From positions 6,572,001-6,636,000 of the forward strand of contig NZ_CP109496.1 of the NCBI RefSeq assembly GCF_036231355.1: a stretch of DNA of 64,000 nucleotides, read 5' to 3'. Under the pieces are notes generated by a model. It ran no database searches. It was not told the DNA's origin and saw only the letters and a program-made list of their open reading frames with translations. The DNA is from Streptomyces sp. NBC_01431 (GTDB lineage: Bacteria; Actinomycetota; Actinomycetes; Streptomycetales; Streptomycetaceae). Made by a program: the position numbers and the translations under genes. Every line of letters begins with the position of its first letter. Position 1 is the first letter of the stretch. Shown here one piece after another: positions 25,058-33,600 of the stretch.

Positions 25058-25091
25058 GCCCGTCCGGATCGGTCCGGGTGGCAGTCCACGA

Positions 25092-25110
25092 ATGTCCGGT
25101 ATTCGGACAT
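25092..25110. promoter_or_regulatory. operator-like dyad upstream of the met leader
   Basis: ATGTCCG (25092-25098) and CGGACAT (25104-25110) are perfect inverted arms around GTATT. The site lies about 40 bases before the leader-peptide ATG, at or upstream of the -35 region, so an activator or repressor of the metNIQ transcript is plausible. The regulator is not identified. Confidence 0.5.
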
Positions 25111-25149
25111 CCTTGATCCGTTCCTGACCGGTTCTGCTTTACTTGCCGC

Positions 25150-25236
25150 ATGACCACGACGAGCAGCCGCACCCTTGCGACCGAGGCGATGATGACGCCC
25201 GGTGCTCGTTGTATGTGTCGAATGTGCGCCTTCTGA
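25150..25236 (+). CDS. 28-residue Cys/Met-rich leader peptide of metNIQ
   Basis: A short frame of 28 codons runs from ATG 25150 to TGA 25234-25236. It starts MTTTSSRTL, has MM at residues 14-15, and ends in GARCMCRMCAF, so its last eight codons include three Cys and two Met. TTACTT at 25139-25144 lies 5 bases before the ATG, fitting a leaderless start. Placed ahead of a methionine-type importer, it looks like an attenuation peptide whose translation senses charged Cys/Met tRNA. This role is inferred. Confidence 0.6.
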   Translation: MTTTSSRTLATEAMMTPGARCMCRMCAF

Positions 25237-25463
25237 GGGCCCCCGCCTGAGCCTCGCGCCCCGAAGCGAGACGCCCCCGAGGTCCGAAGGACCAAGGAGG
25301 CCACCCCAGGCCGCGCCCGGTCCCGTATCGAACATGCGGATCCGGCCCGCCCCCGCGCACCCGTGCCCCCGGTAGCCACCGATGAGGCCGAGCCGCGCCC
25401 CGAACACGTTTGCCCCGTGCCCGGCATACCCCGCGCCGCGCACTCGACAGTGACGGAAATCCT
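25237..25463 (+). promoter_or_regulatory. structured untranslated leader of metNIQ (attenuator candidate)
   Basis: These 227 bases between the leader peptide stop and metN hold no gene but have compact hairpins. They are CTCGC/GCGAG (25253-25257 with 25266-25270) and GGTCC-GAA-GGACC (25281-25293). An alternative pairing, CCTCG (25252-25256) with CGAGG (25278-25282), would compete with the first. Mutually exclusive stems after a regulatory peptide fit attenuation. No known SAM riboswitch consensus was recognised. The rest, to 25463, shows nothing further. Confidence 0.45.
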
Positions 25464-26516
25464 GTGATCACCACAACGGGCCTGACCAAGGTCTACCAGT
25501 CTCGCGGACGAGATATCACCGCGCTCGACGGCGTCGACCTGCACGTCCGCGAAGGCGAGGTGTACGGCGTCATCGGCCAGAGCGGCGCCGGCAAGTCCTC
25601 TCTCATCCGCTGCGTCAACCTCCTTGAACGCCCCACCTCCGGCACGGTGACCGTCGACGGCGTCGACCTCACCGCGCTCGCCGGACGCGGCCGCCGGGCC
25701 GGCAAGGACCTTCGCCGGGCCCGCTCCCGCATCGGCATGGTCTTCCAGCACTTCAACCTGCTGTCCGCGCGCACCGTGCAGGACAACATCGAGCTGCCCC
25801 TGGAGATCCTCGGCGTCTCCGGCAAGGAGCGCTCCCGCAAGGCGCTCGAACTGCTCGACCTGGTGGGCCTCGCCGACAAGGCGAGGGCCTACCCCGCCCA
25901 GCTCTCCGGCGGTCAGAAACAGCGCGTCGGCATCGCCCGCGCCCTGGCCGGCGACCCCAAGGTGCTGCTCTCCGACGAGGCGACCAGCGCCCTCGACCCG
26001 GAGACCACCCGCTCGATCCTCCAGCTCCTGCGCGACCTCAACCGGCAGCTGGGCCTGACCGTCCTGCTCATCACGCACGAGATGGACGTGGTGAAGACGA
26101 TCTGCGACTCGGCCGCCCTGATGAAGAAGGGCAGGGTCGTGGAGTCCGGAACCGTCAGCGAACTCCTCGCCACCCCCGGTTCGGAACTCGCCGCCGAACT
26201 GTTCCCGGTGAGCGGCGCCGCCTCCGGCCCCGAGCGCACCGTCATCGACGTCACCTTCCACGGCGAAGCCGCCACCCAGCCGGTCATCTCCCAGCTCTCG
26301 CGCACGTACAACATCGACATCTCGATCCTGGGCGCCGCCATGGACACCGTCGCCGGCAGGCAGATCGGCCGGATGCGGATCGAACTGCCCGGCGGTTACG
26401 AGGACAACGTCGTGCCGGTCGGCTTCCTGCGCGAGCAGGGGCTCCAGGTGGACGTGGTGGACGACGGCGTGGACGAGGGCCAGGCGCTCGACCTGGTCAA
26501 GGAAGGTGCCAAGTGA
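25464..26516 (+). CDS. metN: methionine ABC transporter ATP-binding protein
   Basis: The 350-residue ATPase powers uptake of methionine. It has Walker A GQSGAGKSS, the Q-loop in MVFQHFNLL, signature LSGGQKQR, Walker B VLLSDEATSALD and the H-loop ITHEMD. A C-terminal ~80-residue NIL domain (GEAATQPVISQLSRTYNIDI) is the ACT-like methionine-sensing domain that lets internal methionine inhibit transport. The start is GTG 25464 with a weak upstream GGAAA. The metI start overlaps its stop (GTGA). Confidence 0.94.
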   Translation: MITTTGLTKVYQSRGRDITALDGVDLHVREGEVYGVIGQSGAGKSSLIRCVNLLERPTSGTVTVDGVDLTALAGRGRRAGKDLRRARSRIGMVFQHFNLLSARTVQDNIELPLEILGVSGKERSRKALELLDLVGLADKARAYPAQLSGGQKQRVGIARALAGDPKVLLSDEATSALDPETTRSILQLLRDLNRQLGLTVLLITHEMDVVKTICDSAALMKKGRVVESGTVSELLATPGSELAAELFPVSGAASGPERTVIDVTFHGEAATQPVISQLSRTYNIDISILGAAMDTVAGRQIGRMRIELPGGYEDNVVPVGFLREQGLQVDVVDDGVDEGQALDLVKEGAK

Positions 26517-27181
26517 GCTGGTCGGAGATGCAGCCGCTGCTGTCCCAGGGAACGTACGACAGCTTCTACATGGTGTTGTGGGCGACCGTCGTCACCATCG
26601 GGCTCGGGCTGCCGCTCGGTGTGCTGCTCGTACTCACCGACAAGGGCGGTCTGCTCCAGAACCGCCCGGTGAACAAGGTCATCGGCGTGATCGTGAACAT
26701 CGGCCGCTCGCTGCCCTTCATCATCCTGCTGATCGCCCTGATCCCCTTCACCACCTGGGCCGTCGGCACCTTCATCGGCCCCAGCGCCATGATCGTGCCG
26801 CTCTCCATCGGCGCCATCCCGTTCTTCGCGCGGCTCGTGGAGACCGCGGTCCGCGAGGTCGACCACGGCCTGGTGGAGGCCGTCCAGTCGATGGGAGGCG
26901 GCATCCCCACCATCGTGTGGAAGGTGCTGCTTCCGCAGGCGCTGCCCTCCCTCGTCTCCGCGATCACCACCACCGTGATCACCCTCGTCAGCTACTCCGC
27001 CCTGGCCGGCGCGGTCGGCGGCGGCGGACTCGGCTCGGTCGCCATCACCTACGGCTACCAGCGCTTCGAGACCAACTTCATGCTCATCACGGTGGCCGTC
27101 CTGATCGCCATCGTCACCGTGATCCAGCTGCTCGGCGACGGCGTCGTGCGCCTGCTCGCCCGCCGCGGCCGGACCTCCTGA
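26513..27181 (+). CDS. metI: methionine ABC transporter permease
   Basis: The 222-residue inner-membrane protein has about five helices. The EAA coupling loop facing the ATPase is visible as VEAVQSMGGGIPTIVWKVLL. It matches MetI in length and in the segment SYSALAGAVGGGGLG. The GTG start overlaps the metN stop by four bases, so the two are translationally coupled. Two permease copies would pair with two MetN and receive substrate from MetQ. Confidence 0.93.
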   Translation: MSWSEMQPLLSQGTYDSFYMVLWATVVTIGLGLPLGVLLVLTDKGGLLQNRPVNKVIGVIVNIGRSLPFIILLIALIPFTTWAVGTFIGPSAMIVPLSIGAIPFFARLVETAVREVDHGLVEAVQSMGGGIPTIVWKVLLPQALPSLVSAITTTVITLVSYSALAGAVGGGGLGSVAITYGYQRFETNFMLITVAVLIAIVTVIQLLGDGVVRLLARRGRTS

Positions 27182-27248
27182 CCTTTCTTCCCAGAGCCCG
27201 CACTCCTTGTCCGGGCGATTACCGCACCACCAGAAAGAGGCACTTTTC

Positions 27249-28112
27249 GTGCGTAAGAACACCAAGATCACCGCTGCCGCCCTCGCCACCGCCGCGCTCG
27301 CCGTCGGCCTCACCGCCTGCGGCTCCGCCTCCGACCCGAAGCCCGCCGCCAAGGCCGACGGCGCCAAGGCCGACGCGTCCAAGGCGCTGGTCGTCGCCGC
27401 GTCGCCGACCCCGCACGCCGACATCCTCAAGTTCGTCAAGGACAACCTGGCGGCCAAGGCCGGACTCAAGCTGGAGGTGAAGGAGTTCACGGACTACGTC
27501 CTGCCGAACACCGCCACCGAGCAGGGCCAGGTCGACGCCAACTTCTTCCAGCACAAGCCCTACCTGGACGACTTCAACAAGAAGAACGGCACCCACATCG
27601 TGCCGGTCGTCGACGTGGAGCTGGAGCCGCTCGGCCTCTACTCCCACAAGGTCAAGTCGCTGAAGGACATCACGTCCGGCCAGACCGTCGCCGTCCCCAA
27701 CGACACCACCAACGAGGGCCGCGCGCTCCAACTGCTCGCCGCCAACGGCCTGATCACGCTGAAGGACGGCGCGGGCGCCGGTGCCAAGCTCTCCGACATC
27801 AAGGACAGCAAGGGCCTGAAATTCAAGGAGTTGGAGGCGGCAACGCTGCCCCGCGCCCTCAACGACGTGGACGCCGCGGTCATCAACGGCAACTACGCCA
27901 TCGAGGCCAACCTGAAGCCGGCCAAGGACGCCCTCGCCCTGGAGAAGGCGGACGGCAACCCGTACGCCAACTTCCTCGCCGTCAAGCAGGGCAACGAGAA
28001 CGACCCCCGCGTCCAGAAGCTGGCCAAGCTCCTGAACTCCGACGAGGTCAAGAAGTTCATCACCGACAAGTACGCGGGCTCGGTCGTCCCCGCGTTCGGT
28101 CCCGCCAAGTAG
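27249..28112 (+). CDS. metQ: methionine-binding lipoprotein (NlpA family)
   Basis: The 287-residue substrate-binding lipoprotein has a lipobox LTAC with Cys24 as the lipid-modified residue. The mature part has NlpA-family blocks: KEFTDYVLPNTATEQGQVDA, NFFQHKPYLD and INGNYAIEA. The GTG start follows AAAGAGG. It is the last gene of metNIQ; a strong hairpin terminator follows. The family binds methionine, sometimes D-methionine or dipeptides. Confidence 0.94.
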   Translation: MRKNTKITAAALATAALAVGLTACGSASDPKPAAKADGAKADASKALVVAASPTPHADILKFVKDNLAAKAGLKLEVKEFTDYVLPNTATEQGQVDANFFQHKPYLDDFNKKNGTHIVPVVDVELEPLGLYSHKVKSLKDITSGQTVAVPNDTTNEGRALQLLAANGLITLKDGAGAGAKLSDIKDSKGLKFKELEAATLPRALNDVDAAVINGNYAIEANLKPAKDALALEKADGNPYANFLAVKQGNENDPRVQKLAKLLNSDEVKKFITDKYAGSVVPAFGPAK

Positions 28113-28131
28113 CCCTGCGGGCACGGCAGTA

Positions 28132-28171
28132 CGAAGGCCCCGGACACCCCGTCAGGTGTCCGGGGCCTTCG
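28132..28171 (+). terminator. hairpin terminator of metNIQ
   Basis: CGAAGGCCCCGGACACC (28132-28148) and its exact complement (28155-28171) make a 17-bp stem with a 6-base loop, 19 bases after the metQ stop. There is no T-run. Confidence 0.85.
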
Positions 28172-28314
28172 GCGCAACGCCCACCCGGCCATGCGCACCG
28201 CGGGCCCGATGCTGCATGCTGTCCCTTTACGGTCCTTAATGGTCGACGGCCCCGAAGTCCCCTGGCGTTCGCGGTCACCACGGCCCCACGGCGGTCCACG
28301 GCATGGAGCGGCAC

Positions 28315-28959
28315 ATGACTACCCCCTTTCCAGTGTTCCCGGACATCTCCATCAACACGGACCGGCTGGTGCTGCGCCCCTTCGACGACGGTGACATCCC
28401 CGCGCTCATCGAGATGATGAACGACGAGCAGACCGTCGCCTGGACCTCGGTGCCCCACCCCTACACCGTGCGCGACGCCGAGGACTGGGTCCGCCACATC
28501 GCTCCCGGCGAGCGCACCGCCGGGCGAGGAATCGTTCTGGCGGTCACCGAGTTCCTCACTCAGCGGCTCGTCGGCATCGTCCACCTCCAGAAGACCAACT
28601 GGCGCACCCGGGCCACCGAGGTCGGCTATGTCGTGGGGCCCTGGGCGCGCGGTGAGGGCTACGCGACCGAAGCCGTGCTCGCCATGGCCCAATGGCTGTT
28701 CAGGGACCAGCGGTTCGAGCGCCTGGAGCTGCGCACCGCCGCCGACAACACCGCCTCCCAGCAGGTCGCGCAGAAGATCGGCTGCATCAGCGAGGGCGTC
28801 CTGCGCAACGCGTGGATAGCCCGGACCCAGACGGAGGACGGCGGCTGGACGGACTTCCGCACCGACCTCATCGTGTGGAGCCTGCTCCCGGAGGACCTCG
28901 ACGGCGTCGCCGACCAGTTCGCGGACGCCGGATACGGCTCCTTCACCGACTGGAGCTGA
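28315..28959 (+). CDS. GNAT acetyltransferase, RimJ/RimL type
   Basis: This is a 214-residue GNAT of the ribosomal-protein-type branch. It begins TDRLVLRPFDDGD after a short lead, has motif A VGPWARGEGYATEAV, and ends with NTASQQVAQKIGCISEGVLR, the segment typical of RimJ/RimL proteins. The ATG at 28315 is favoured by GGAGCGG upstream; one at 28303 has no such site. The target is unknown, as many relatives acetylate small molecules rather than ribosomal proteins. Confidence 0.85.
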   Translation: MTTPFPVFPDISINTDRLVLRPFDDGDIPALIEMMNDEQTVAWTSVPHPYTVRDAEDWVRHIAPGERTAGRGIVLAVTEFLTQRLVGIVHLQKTNWRTRATEVGYVVGPWARGEGYATEAVLAMAQWLFRDQRFERLELRTAADNTASQQVAQKIGCISEGVLRNAWIARTQTEDGGWTDFRTDLIVWSLLPEDLDGVADQFADAGYGSFTDWS

Positions 28960-29115
28960 CCGGATACGCCCCCGGGGCGACCGGATACGGTGCTCCACCG
29001 ACCGGCTCCGGCCCGCGCCCGCCGACCGGAACACACATCCGCGGCTACCCTCGATCTGTACCCGCGCATTCGCCGGGGCGCCCCGACCTGCGACAGCACC
29101 TGGAGACTGACCACG

Positions 29116-30327
29116 ATGGCCGACCGCGTCACGGTGATCGGCTGGGACGGCTCGCCCCTCACCTCGGCGGCCACCTCCGCGCTCTCCGCCGCCACTCTGG
29201 TGGCCGGCGCCGCACACCACCTCGAGCTCCCCGAAGTGCCCGCGGGCGCCGAGCGCATCCGGCTCGGCAGCGTGAGTCTGGCCGCCCGCCGCATCGCCGG
29301 ACACCGCGGAAGCGCCGTCGTCCTCGCCGACGGCGACCCCGGCTTCTTCGGCGTCGTACGCACCCTCAGGGCTCCCGAGCACGGCCTGGAGGTCGAGGTC
29401 GTGCCCGCCGTCTCCTCGGTCGCCGCCGCCTTCGCGCGAGCCGGGATGCCCTGGGACGACGCCCAGATCGTCGTCGCCCACCGGCGCACCCTGCGCCGCG
29501 CCGTCAACGTCTGCCGCGCCCACGCCAAGGTCGCCGTCCTCACCTCGCCCGGCGCCGGACCCGCGGAACTCGCGCTCCTCCTCGACGGCGTCCACCGCAC
29601 CTTCGTCATCTGCGAGGAGCTCGGCAGCGACCGCGAGCAGGTCACCGTGCTCACCTCGGAGAACGCCGCCGACCACGCCTGGCGCGACCCCAATGTCGTC
29701 ATCGTCCTCGGCGGCCCGGCGACCGAGGGCGACGGCTGGCTCGCCGGACCCGCCCCCGGGTACCCGTCCGCGCTGCGCGGCTGGGCGCTGCCCGCCCGTG
29801 AGTACGGCGGCGACCTCGGCTCCGGCGAGGCCACCGAGCTGCGCGCGGCCCAACTGGCCAGGCTCGGCCCGCGCGTCGGCGACCTCGTGTGGGACATCGG
29901 CTGCGGCAGCGGCGCCCTGGCCGCCGAGGCCGCCCGGTTCGGCGCCGCCGTGATCGCCGTCGACGACAGCGCGGACGCCTGCGCGCGCACCGAATCGACC
30001 GCCCGCCGCTTCGGAGTTCAGGTCCAGGTCGTCCGCGGCAGGGCCCCGCATGTCCTGGAGTCGCTGCCCGAACCCGACGTCGTACGCGTCGGGGGCGGGG
30101 GCGCGGCCGTCGTGGAGGCGTGCGCCGATCGCAGGCCGGAGCGCATCGTGACGCATGCGGCCACCCGGGACGAGGCGGAGGCCGTGGGCGCCGCGCTGGC
30201 CGCCGGCGGATACGAAGTGGAGTGCGCGCTCCTCCAATCGGTCGACCTCGACACGAGTGCCTGGTCGGAGCGCGAACGCTCGGTCGTCTTCCTGCTCTCC
30301 GGACGGAGGAAGGAAAGATCCCCGTGA
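29116..30327 (+). CDS. cobL: precorrin-6Y C5,15-methyltransferase (decarboxylating), CbiE-CbiT fusion
   Basis: CobL methylates the corrin ring at C5 and C15 and removes the C12 acetate carboxyl, using S-adenosylmethionine. The 403-residue protein joins a CbiE-type tetrapyrrole methylase domain (residues ~1-205, with VVLADGDPGFFG) to a CbiT-type Rossmann methyltransferase (about 225-403, with the SAM motif VWDIGCGSGALAAE). It lies on the same strand as the cobT fusion downstream, after a 334-base gap. No cobalamin riboswitch was recognised upstream. Confidence 0.92.
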   Translation: MADRVTVIGWDGSPLTSAATSALSAATLVAGAAHHLELPEVPAGAERIRLGSVSLAARRIAGHRGSAVVLADGDPGFFGVVRTLRAPEHGLEVEVVPAVSSVAAAFARAGMPWDDAQIVVAHRRTLRRAVNVCRAHAKVAVLTSPGAGPAELALLLDGVHRTFVICEELGSDREQVTVLTSENAADHAWRDPNVVIVLGGPATEGDGWLAGPAPGYPSALRGWALPAREYGGDLGSGEATELRAAQLARLGPRVGDLVWDIGCGSGALAAEAARFGAAVIAVDDSADACARTESTARRFGVQVQVVRGRAPHVLESLPEPDVVRVGGGGAAVVEACADRRPERIVTHAATRDEAEAVGAALAAGGYEVECALLQSVDLDTSAWSERERSVVFLLSGRRKERSP

Positions 30328-30661
30328 CCCCTTCGGCGCGTCACGGGGGGTAGGCTGGCCGATCGTTGTACCGCACCCGGCCGTTCGGCGCTCCGCCGGT
30401 CAATGTCCGGAACGGGGAACCGCTTTGGCCCCCGTTGCGCGGTACGGCACATCCGGGGGACGCGCAACGTGGCGCAGCCCACACGGTCCGTGGCCGAGAC
30501 TGACCGCGACGGCGGCGAAGGCCCGCGACAATGCATGGTGTCGTTGACGCCTGCGGGCCGTTCGCACCGCGCGGCGCACACGTTCTGAGCGACGGGTGCC
30601 GGCCGGCTGTGCGGTCCCGGGCGCAGGCCGAAGGAGCACTACAGATGGGCAAGGGGTACGC
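30328..30661. other. 334-base gene-free spacer between cobL and cobT
   Basis: No convincing gene or cobalamin riboswitch box is seen. TAGGCT at about 30350-30355 resembles a Streptomyces -10, so the cobT fusion may have its own promoter here. The 3' end holds a six-codon frame overlapping the cobT start. Confidence 0.5.
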
Positions 30662-30665
30662 ATGA
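30645..30665 (+). CDS. six-codon minicistron overlapping the cobT start
   Basis: ATG 30645 follows GAAGGAGCACTACAG and encodes MGKGYA, with the stop TGA at 30663-30665 overlapping the cobT ATG at 30662 (ATGA). The strong ribosome site belongs to this tiny frame rather than to cobT. It may serve translational coupling or simply be a chance frame. Confidence 0.3.
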   Translation: MGKGYA

Positions 30666-33600
30666 CTGACACCGGCCAGGTCCCGGGCGAGGGACTGCCG
30701 GAGAACGCAGGCATGGTGGAACAGCCGGGCGTCCCCGCTCCCGGTGCCTACACCTTCCTCGATCCCGCAGACAGCTCGGCGAACACCGCGGAAGACGACG
30801 ATCTGCTCCTGATGCCGGGCGCCCAGGGCGCCTGGATCGACCCGCAGTCCGCGCCCGCCCAGGTGCCGCCCCTTCAGGCCGCCCCCGCCGAACCCGGCGC
30901 GCACGAGACCGGCGGCCGTGACACGGGCTCCGTCGACCTCGGTGGCGTGCGGGTCGCGGCGCAGGCACCCGCCTCGGCGACCCCGCCGCCCGCCCGCCGC
31001 CCGCTCCACCTCGGCCCGCAGGTGCCGGACGCCTCGTCCGGTGTCGTACGTTCCCTCGCCGACCGGGGCCCCGCCGCCGGCGCGCCCGTGAACCCGGCGC
31101 CGGTGCGCACCCCCGGGCCGGCGAACGCCGGGCCCGAGTACCTCGACGTCCCGCGCGAGGAGCCCGCGCCGCAGCTGATGGACTTCCCGCCGCAGCCCGG
31201 TATGGCATGGACGCCTCAGCAGCGTTCCGCGCCCCACGAGTCACTCAACACCACAGTGCCCCCTGCAGAAACGGTCGTCCCGGAGGACTTCGCGGTCCGG
31301 GCACAGGTTCCGGCCGTTCAGCCGCAGCCCGCCGAAGAGGCGGCACAGGCCGCGAGCCGGCCCGTCGCGCAGCCCGCCCTGCTCGTGGACCAGCTCGTCG
31401 CCCAGCAGGCGGCGCCGCAGTCCGGACAGCCGCAGCCGGTGGGCCAGTTCGTCCCGGTCGAGGGCTCCCTTCCGAGCGGCCCCCACCTTTCGCCCGCGCC
31501 GGTCCAGGCCGCTGCCGCGCCCCAGTCGCCGGGTCCGCAGCACACAGCCGAGCAGCCGGAGGTCCAGCAGCCGCAAGCCCAGCAGCAGGCGCCCGAGCCG
31601 GTCGCGGTCCCGGCCCAGCCGGAGCCGGTCGCCGCCGAGCCCGTCGTCCCTGCCCCGGCGGGGCCCGTCGCGGTCGGACCGGCCGCCCCCGAGGCCCCGG
31701 CCGCGGTGCCGGCCGCCGAGCCCGTGGCCGCCGAACCGGCCGTCGCCGAGGCGGTGCCCGCCGAGCCCGTTCCCGCGCCGGCCGAGCCGCTCGTGGCGCA
31801 GCCCGTCGCCGAACCCGTACCCCCGCAGCCCGTGGCCGCCGAGGCCGCGCCCGCCGAAGCCCCGGCCGCCGAGCCGGAGCCGGTGGCGGTCGCGGTCGCC
31901 CAGAACCCCGCGCCGATCGCGGTGGCCGTGCCCGCAGCCGCCGCGAGCCCGGCAGCCGAGAGTCCGGAAGCAGCAGGTCCGGAAGCCGTGAGCCAGGAGC
32001 AGGCGCCGCAGCCGATGGCCCAGACCGCGCCCGAGCCGCCCCAGCCGGTGATCGAGGCCCCGGCAGCCGCCGCCGAGCCGACTCAGGCCGCCGAGTCCGT
32101 GCTCGTACCGCGGCAGGAGCAGCCGGCCGCGGTCGCGGAGCCGGTCGTGCAGGCGGCCCCCGAAGCCCCCGCCGCGGTGCAGGAGACGCTCGAAGGGAGC
32201 GCCGCGCCGCAGCCCGCCGCCGAGCCGGAGCCGGTCGCCGAACCCCTGGCCGGGACCGCGCCCGCGGACGCCGATGCCGCCGACGGGACCGCCGAGATCA
32301 TCGACGCCCCCGAGCAGGCCGCCGCGCCCGGCTACGACGACGCCGAGCGCGAGGCCGTGCTGCGCGTCATGCGCGAGCGCCGCGACATCCGCAACGGCTT
32401 CCGCAGCGACCCGATCCCGCACGAGGTGCTGCTCCGCGTCCTGGAGGCGGCCCACACGGCGCCCTCCGTCGGCCACTCGCAGCCCTGGGACTTCGTGGTC
32501 ATCCGGTCCGCCGAGACCCGCCGCACCATGCACGAACTTGCCCAGCGCCAGCGCGAGGCGTACGCCAAGTCGCTGCCCAAGGGCCGGGCCAAGCAGTTCA
32601 AGGAACTGAAGATCGAGGCGATCCTCGAAACCCCGGTCAACATCGTGGTCACCGCGGACCCGACCCGCGGCGGCCGGCACACCCTGGGCCGTTACACCCA
32701 GCCGCAGATGGCCCCGTACTCCTCGGCGCTCGCCGTGGAGAACCTGTGGCTCGCCGCCCGCGCCGAGGGCCTCGGCGTCGGCTGGGTCTCCTTCTTCGAC
32801 GAGCGCGAGATGGTCCGCTCGCTCGGCCTGCCCGAGCACCTCGAAGTCGTCGCCTACCTCTGTGTCGGCTACGTCGACGAGTTCCCGGACGAGCCCGAGC
32901 TGATGCAGGCGGGCTGGTCCAAGCGCCGCCCCCTGGCATGGGTCGTCCACGAGGAGACGTACGGCCGCCGCGCGCTGCCCGGCGAGGACCCGCACGACCT
33001 CCTTGAGGAGACCGTCGCGGGCATCCGCCCGCTGGACGCCAAGGCGCTCGGCGAGGCGTGGGAGCGCCAGAAGCGGATGACCAAGCCCGCGGGCGCGCTC
33101 GGCATGCTGGAGATCATCTCCGCGCAGTTGTCGGGTCTGTCGCGCAAGTGCCCGCCGCCGATCCCGGAGCCGGCCGCCGTCGCGATCTTCGCCGGCGACC
33201 ACGGCGTGCACGCGCAGGGCGTCACCCCCTGGCCCCAGGAAGTCACCGGCCAGATGGTCGCCAACTTCCTCGGCGGCGGCGCGGTCTGCAACGCCTTCGC
33301 CAACCAGGTGGGCGCCGAGGTCTGCGTCATCGACGTGGGCGTCGCCTCCGAACTCCCGGCCACGCCCGGCCTGTTGCCCCGCAAGGTGCGACCTGGCACC
33401 GCCGACATGACGGCCGGCCCCGCGATGACCCGCGAGGAAGCGGTCGCCGCGATCGAGGTCGGCATCGAGACCGCCCGGGACCTGGTGGCAGCCGGCAACA
33501 AGGCGCTCCTGACCGGCGAGATGGGCATCGCCAACACCACGGTGTCGGCGGCCCTCATCTCCCTGTACACGGGCGTCGACGCGGCCGAGGTCACCGGCCG

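Noticed and set aside
25237..25463. Known SAM or SAM-like riboswitch before metN
   Set aside because: The stems seen do not match a SAM-I or SAM-II layout that I recognise, and the leader peptide explains the location better. A covariance-model search would decide.
30328..30661. Cobalamin riboswitch before cobT
   Set aside because: I looked for the B12-box sequence and the conserved core and did not recognise them; only a possible -10 is visible.
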